A stretch of DNA of 8,516 nucleotides from Acidaminococcaceae bacterium UBA2453 (lineage in GTDB: Bacteria; Bacillota; Negativicutes; Acidaminococcales; Acidaminococcaceae): positions 5,413-13,928 of the forward strand of contig DDQB01000014.1 in NCBI GenBank assembly GCA_002342505.1. The letters are read 5' to 3'. Position numbers and translations under genes: made by a program. The number at the start of each line of letters is the position of its first letter. Within the stretch, counting starts at the first letter, position 1. This document shows, piece after piece, positions 4,872 through 8,516 of the stretch. The notes under the pieces were generated by a model. The model saw nothing but the letters and a program-made list of their open reading frames with translations. It was not told the DNA's origin and searched no databases.

Positions 4872-7463
4872 ATGACGTATTTTAAGAATGTAGTAAAACG
4901 CAACGGTATCACTGTTCCCTTTGACGAGAAAAAAATCGAGAACGCTATCGCCAAAGCATTCATCGCCACCGGTGAAGTGGAAGCCCGCAACGTTTCCACC
5001 ATCGCAGGCGCCATAACCCTGATGGTCATCACCAACCTGCGGGAAAACTCCCAGGAAATTCCTACCGTAGAGGATATCCAGGACCGCGTGGAATCCACTT
5101 TAATGAAATGCGATTACGTAAAAACAGCCAAGGCCTACATCTTATACCGTAAACAGCACCAGCAGGCCCGCCACACTAAAAACACCCTGCTGGATTACAA
5201 AAAGCTGGTGGACGGCTACATCGGAAAAGATAAAGACTGGCGGGTAAAAGAAAACTCCACCGTCACCTTAAGCGTGGGCGCGCTGATCCTTTCCAACTCC
5301 GGCGCTATCACCGCCAACTACTGGCTCAGCGAAATTTATGACGAAGAAATCGCTGAAGCACATCGCAAATGCTTTATGCACATCCACGACCTGAGCATGC
5401 TTACCGGCTACTGCGCAGGCTGGAGCTTAAAGCAGCTGATCCAGGAAGGGCTAGGCGGCGTACCCGACCGCATCTCTTCCGCACCGGCAAAGCATTTAAG
5501 CACCCTCTGCAACCAGATGGTCAACTTCCTGGGCATCATGCAGAATGAATGGGCCGGCGCCCAGGCGTTTTCCTCTTTTGATACCTACCTTGCGCCTTTC
5601 GTAAAAACAGACAAGCTGGATTACAAAGAAGTGAAGCAGTGCATCCAGTCCTTCATTTACGGTGTGAACACACCCTCCCGCTGGGGCACCCAGGCGCCCT
5701 TCACCAACATCACCCTGGACTGGACCGTACCCGATGACATGAAAGACATGCCGGCCATTGTGGGCGGTAAGAATATGGACTTCACCTACAGCGACTGCAA
5801 GAAAGAAATGGACATGGTGAACAAGGCCTTCATCGAAACCATGATCGAAGGCGACGCCAACGGCCGGGGCTTCCAGTACCCCATCCCCACCTACTCCATC
5901 ACCAAAGACTTTGACTGGAGCGCAACGGAAAACAACCGCCTGCTCTTTGAAATGACGGCCAAATACGGCACGCCTTATTTCTCCAACTATATCAACTCCG
6001 ACATGAAACCCTCCGACGTGCGCAGCATGTGCTGCCGTCTCCGCCTGGACCTGCGGGAGTTGCGGAAAAAAGCCGGCGGCTTCTTCGGCTCCGGCGAAAG
6101 CACCGGCTCCATCGGCGTAGTGACCCTGAACCTGCCCCGCATCGCCTACCTGAGCAAGACGAAGGAAGAATTCTACGCCACACTGGACAAGTACATGGAC
6201 ATCGCTGCCCGCTCCCTGTCGGTAAAACGCAAAGTAGTGAGCCGTCTCATGGACGAAGGGCTGTACCCCTACACCCGCCGTTACCTGGGCACCTTCAAGA
6301 ACCACTTCTCCACCATCGGCATGGTAGGCATGAACGAAGCGATTCTGAACGCCGCCTGGCTGAAGGATGAAGACATGACTACGGAAAAAGGCCGCGCTTT
6401 TGCCATTGAAGTACTGAACCACATGCGCACCCGCCTGTCCGATTACCAGGAACAGTACGGCGACCTGTATAATCTGGAAGCTACACCGGCAGAATCCACT
6501 TCCTACCGGTTTGCAAAACATGACACGGAAGAATTCCCCGGCATCCGGACGGCGGCCAAAGACGGCAACGCGCCTTACTACACCAACAGCACCCATCTGC
6601 CTGTAGGTTACACCGACGACATTTTTGACGCGCTGGAGCTGGAAGACGACCTGCAGACCCTGTACACCAGCGGCACCGTATTCCACGGATTCCTGGGCGA
6701 GCGCCTGCCGGACTGGCAGTCTGCCGCAACCCTGGTTCGCAAAATTGCGCAGAACTTCAAGCTGCCTTACTATACATTGTCTCCCACCTACTCCGTCTGC
6801 GCGGAACACGGCTACATCCGGGGCGAACACTTCACCTGCCCCAAGTGCGGACGCAACGCGGAAGTGTACTCCCGCATCACCGGGTACTATCGCCCGGTGC
6901 GGAACTGGAACGACGGAAAGGTCAGTGAATTCCAGAACCGGAAGACCTACAGCACCGAACAGGTTCGCATCGACCGGGACGGAAAAATAGAGAACGACGC
7001 TGAAGTTTCCGAAAGCGTAGCTTATTCAGAAACCGCAGCAGCCAGCGCGGCGCAAAATGCAGCAGCGGAAACAGCCGGCGCGAAGAAAATGTTTACTGCA
7101 TTTCCGCAGACTTCGGAAACGCCAGACAAGCGCATGATGGATGAAGCAAAGAACCTGGCGGCCAAAATTATGAACACCGGGAACGCTGCAACCGGCGCAA
7201 CAAAGGCTACGGCCCTTGCTTCCAACGGCAAGCGGTATCTGATCTCCACCCACACCTGTCCCAACTGCGCCATGGTGAAAAAGATGCTGAATGAGGCCCA
7301 CGTGGATTACACGCCGCTCTTCGCGGAAGACAATGAAGGCGCGGAGCTGGCCAGGAAGTTCAACATCTGTGCCGTGCCCACGTTGATTGATGAAACGGGA
7401 GCAGAAACAAAATTAATGTACAACGTGAACGAAATCAAAACCTACATTGACGGACTGCATTAA
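4872..7463 (+). CDS. nrdD: Anaerobic ribonucleoside-triphosphate reductase fused to a glutaredoxin-like domain
   Basis: An 863-residue class III reductase that makes dNTPs from NTPs without oxygen. Residues about 1-95 form an ATP-cone (KRNGITVPFDEKKIENAI), the allosteric dATP/ATP site. The barrel contains YCAGW with C181, WAGAQAFSSFDTYLAPF, the finger-loop pair C387-C388 (SMCCRLRLD) carrying the thiyl radical cysteine, and GSGESTGSIGVVTLN. A metal site C643, H646, C656, C659 precedes the glycyl radical loop RITGYYRPVRNWNDGK, with G671 the radical residue. An Ala-rich, low-complexity linker (about 695-784) leads to a thioredoxin-fold domain (about 785-863) with C796-PN-C799 and the cis-proline motif AVPTLI (P836). 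Plain NrdD is usually 700-780 residues, so the tail is an addition. It probably reduces the active-site cysteines, replacing formate or a separate redoxin; this is inference. The ATG at 4872 starts the ATP-cone and follows a GAGAAAGG stretch. A terminator follows at 7487. Confidence 0.96.
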   Translation: MTYFKNVVKRNGITVPFDEKKIENAIAKAFIATGEVEARNVSTIAGAITLMVITNLRENSQEIPTVEDIQDRVESTLMKCDYVKTAKAYILYRKQHQQARHTKNTLLDYKKLVDGYIGKDKDWRVKENSTVTLSVGALILSNSGAITANYWLSEIYDEEIAEAHRKCFMHIHDLSMLTGYCAGWSLKQLIQEGLGGVPDRISSAPAKHLSTLCNQMVNFLGIMQNEWAGAQAFSSFDTYLAPFVKTDKLDYKEVKQCIQSFIYGVNTPSRWGTQAPFTNITLDWTVPDDMKDMPAIVGGKNMDFTYSDCKKEMDMVNKAFIETMIEGDANGRGFQYPIPTYSITKDFDWSATENNRLLFEMTAKYGTPYFSNYINSDMKPSDVRSMCCRLRLDLRELRKKAGGFFGSGESTGSIGVVTLNLPRIAYLSKTKEEFYATLDKYMDIAARSLSVKRKVVSRLMDEGLYPYTRRYLGTFKNHFSTIGMVGMNEAILNAAWLKDEDMTTEKGRAFAIEVLNHMRTRLSDYQEQYGDLYNLEATPAESTSYRFAKHDTEEFPGIRTAAKDGNAPYYTNSTHLPVGYTDDIFDALELEDDLQTLYTSGTVFHGFLGERLPDWQSAATLVRKIAQNFKLPYYTLSPTYSVCAEHGYIRGEHFTCPKCGRNAEVYSRITGYYRPVRNWNDGKVSEFQNRKTYSTEQVRIDRDGKIENDAEVSESVAYSETAAASAAQNAAAETAGAKKMFTAFPQTSETPDKRMMDEAKNLAAKIMNTGNAATGATKATALASNGKRYLISTHTCPNCAMVKKMLNEAHVDYTPLFAEDNEGAELARKFNICAVPTLIDETGAETKLMYNVNEIKTYIDGLH

Positions 7464-7486
7464 CGGAAATTGATAATAAAAAAATC

Positions 7487-7527
7487 AGGGAACGCAAATC
7501 GAATTGCGTTCCCTTTCTTTTTCTTTT
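7487..7527. terminator. Bidirectional terminator after nrdD
   Basis: AGGGAACGCAA (7487-7497) and TTGCGTTCCCT (7504-7514) form a perfect 11-bp stem with a six-base loop. The plus side is followed by TTTCTTTTTCTTTT, ending the nrd operon. The minus side is followed by GATTTTTTT, ending the converging DUF853 gene. Confidence 0.9.
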
Positions 7528-7541
7528 ACACAAGGAATAAA

Positions 7542-8516
7542 TCATCCCTTAAAGAACGTGCCGAAAATCCCGCGGATCAGACTGGCGCCAAGATTGCCTC
7601 CCACGCTCTTGCCAAAGCTGCCCGCTACCGAGCCTCCAAGCGAACGGCCCACCTGACGGCCCACCGTACCCAGCACGCTGCTGCCTACGGATTTGATCAT
7701 ACGATTCTTTTCCGCAGCGGCCCGTTCCGCTTCCCTGGCGGCTTCCTTTTCTGCTTTTTCCTGGGCCAGTGCGGCTTCCTTCGCTTCTTTTTCCGCTAAC
7801 TTGGCCTGCTCCGCCGCCGCTTTGGCTTCTTCCGCTTCTTTCTCATCCGCCAGCTGCTGCCGCTGCAGGAACTCATAAGCGGAATCGCGGTCAAAGTAGT
7901 TTGCATATTTGCTGTACAGCAGGCTGGCCTTGATGCACTGGTCCCGCTGCCCTTCGGAAACGGAACCCATGCTGCACTGGGGCGGCAGGATGGAAACTTT
8001 CTGCGCGATACCGGGAATGCCGCCTTCATCTAAGAAGGACACAACCGCTTTGCCGGTACCCAGTTCCATGATAGTAGACGCCGTATCGAATTCCGGATTG
8101 GGACGGTAGGATGCCGCAGCCGCCTTCACCGCACGCTGGTCCGCCGGTGTATAGGCCCGCAGCGCATGCTGCACCTTGTTCCCCAGTTGCGCCAGCACCC
8201 CGTCGGGAATATCTTTCGGGCTCTGGGTGCAGAAATAAATGCCCACGCCCTTGGAACGGATCAGCTTCACCACCTGTTCGATCTTGTCCAGCAGCGCTTT
8301 GGAGGCGCCGTTGAACAGCAGGTGGGCTTCGTCAAAGAAGAATACCATCTTGGGTTTCGGCAGGTCGCCTACTTCCGGCAGCGTCTCAAATAATTCGGAC
8401 ATCATCCACAGCAGGAAGGTGGAATACAGTTTGCCGTTATTGATGAGGCTTTCGCTGTCCAGAATATTGATCATGCCTTTGCCGCAATCCTGGGTCAGCC
8501 AGTCGGTGATGGACAG
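7542..8516 (-). CDS. HerA-like / DUF853 ATPase, C-terminal part (5' end outside window)
   Basis: The last 324 residues of a P-loop ATPase of the HerA/FtsK-like DUF853 family (E. coli YjgR type). The frame is open to the window edge, and the ATG at 8474 is internal. The Walker A motif lies outside. Visible are Walker B MVFFFDEAHLLF (DEAH at fragment residues 62-65), the sensor stretch GIYFCTQSPKDIPD (about 92-105), and VLAQLGNKVQHALRAYTPADQRAVKAAA. A Lys/Glu/Ala-rich coiled coil at about 223-272 is followed by a Gly/Ser-rich tail of about 50 residues (GRQVGRSLGGSVAGSFGKS) that ends in FGTFFKG, both usual in this family. The family is about 500 residues, so roughly a third is missing. Its cellular role is not settled; DNA or protein translocation is suspected from the fold. 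It converges on nrdD and shares its terminator. Confidence 0.92.
   Translation of the reverse strand: MSITDWLTQDCGKGMINILDSESLINNGKLYSTFLLWMMSELFETLPEVGDLPKPKMVFFFDEAHLLFNGASKALLDKIEQVVKLIRSKGVGIYFCTQSPKDIPDGVLAQLGNKVQHALRAYTPADQRAVKAAAASYRPNPEFDTASTIMELGTGKAVVSFLDEGGIPGIAQKVSILPPQCSMGSVSEGQRDQCIKASLLYSKYANYFDRDSAYEFLQRQQLADEKEAEEAKAAAEQAKLAEKEAKEAALAQEKAEKEAAREAERAAAEKNRMIKSVGSSVLGTVGRQVGRSLGGSVAGSFGKSVGGNLGASLIRGIFGTFFKG

Noticed and set aside
5496..6830. 444-codon open frame antisense to nrdD
   Set aside because: It lies wholly opposite a certain gene. It is a by-product of the strong third-position bias of nrdD; its product is low-complexity Val/Ala/Gly/Phe-rich and has no known motif.
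7470..7799. 109-codon plus-strand frame after nrdD
   Set aside because: It runs through the terminator and then antisense to the DUF853 gene; no ribosome site.

Overview
This window looks like chromosomal DNA of an anaerobic, low-to-mid-GC Firmicute. My best guess is the Negativicutes, perhaps an Acidaminococcaceae relative. The guess rests on the oxygen-sensitive class III ribonucleotide reductase, the strict-anaerobe style small Cys-rich proteins, the DUF1847 protein, strong Shine-Dalgarno sites (GGAGG) and canonical sigma-A promoters. No gene here proves the genus. There is no CRISPR array, tRNA, rRNA or intact insertion sequence.

Layout. Positions 1-160: promoter bracketed by an inverted pair of a short dispersed repeat. 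161-814 (+): family 4 uracil-DNA glycosylase, closed by a bidirectional terminator. 952-1380 (-): small secreted or membrane-anchored protein of unknown function. 1626-1982 (-): small Cys-motif protein with its own terminator and a near-consensus promoter at 2109-2137. 1983-2370: divergent control region. 2371-2778 (+): ArsR/SmtB-family metal sensor with a complete CzrA-type alpha5 site. 2850-3455 (+): DUF1847 Cys-rich protein, probably in the same operon. 3456-3957: about 500 bases of non-coding DNA with several hairpins and one very strong terminator. 3958-4052: two NrdR boxes and a perfect TTGACA-17-TATAAT promoter. 4180-4695 (+): nrdG. 4872-7463 (+): nrdD, fused at its C-terminus to a CPNC glutaredoxin-like domain. 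7487-7527: bidirectional terminator. 7542-8516 (-): C-terminal part of a HerA-like/DUF853 ATPase that runs off the window.

How it works together. The clearest functional unit is the anaerobic dNTP synthesis operon. NrdR boxes and promoter drive NrdG, the radical SAM activase, and NrdD, the glycyl radical reductase. The fused redoxin domain suggests that NrdD takes electrons from its own CxxC domain rather than from formate. The ArsR regulator and DUF1847 protein form a second small unit that probably responds to a transition metal, but no metal pump is visible beside it.

The most notable items are the NrdD-redoxin fusion, the NrdR box pair spaced exactly 42 bp apart, the hairpin-rich stretch before nrd with a possible antiterminator pairing, and the three-copy 18-bp repeat.
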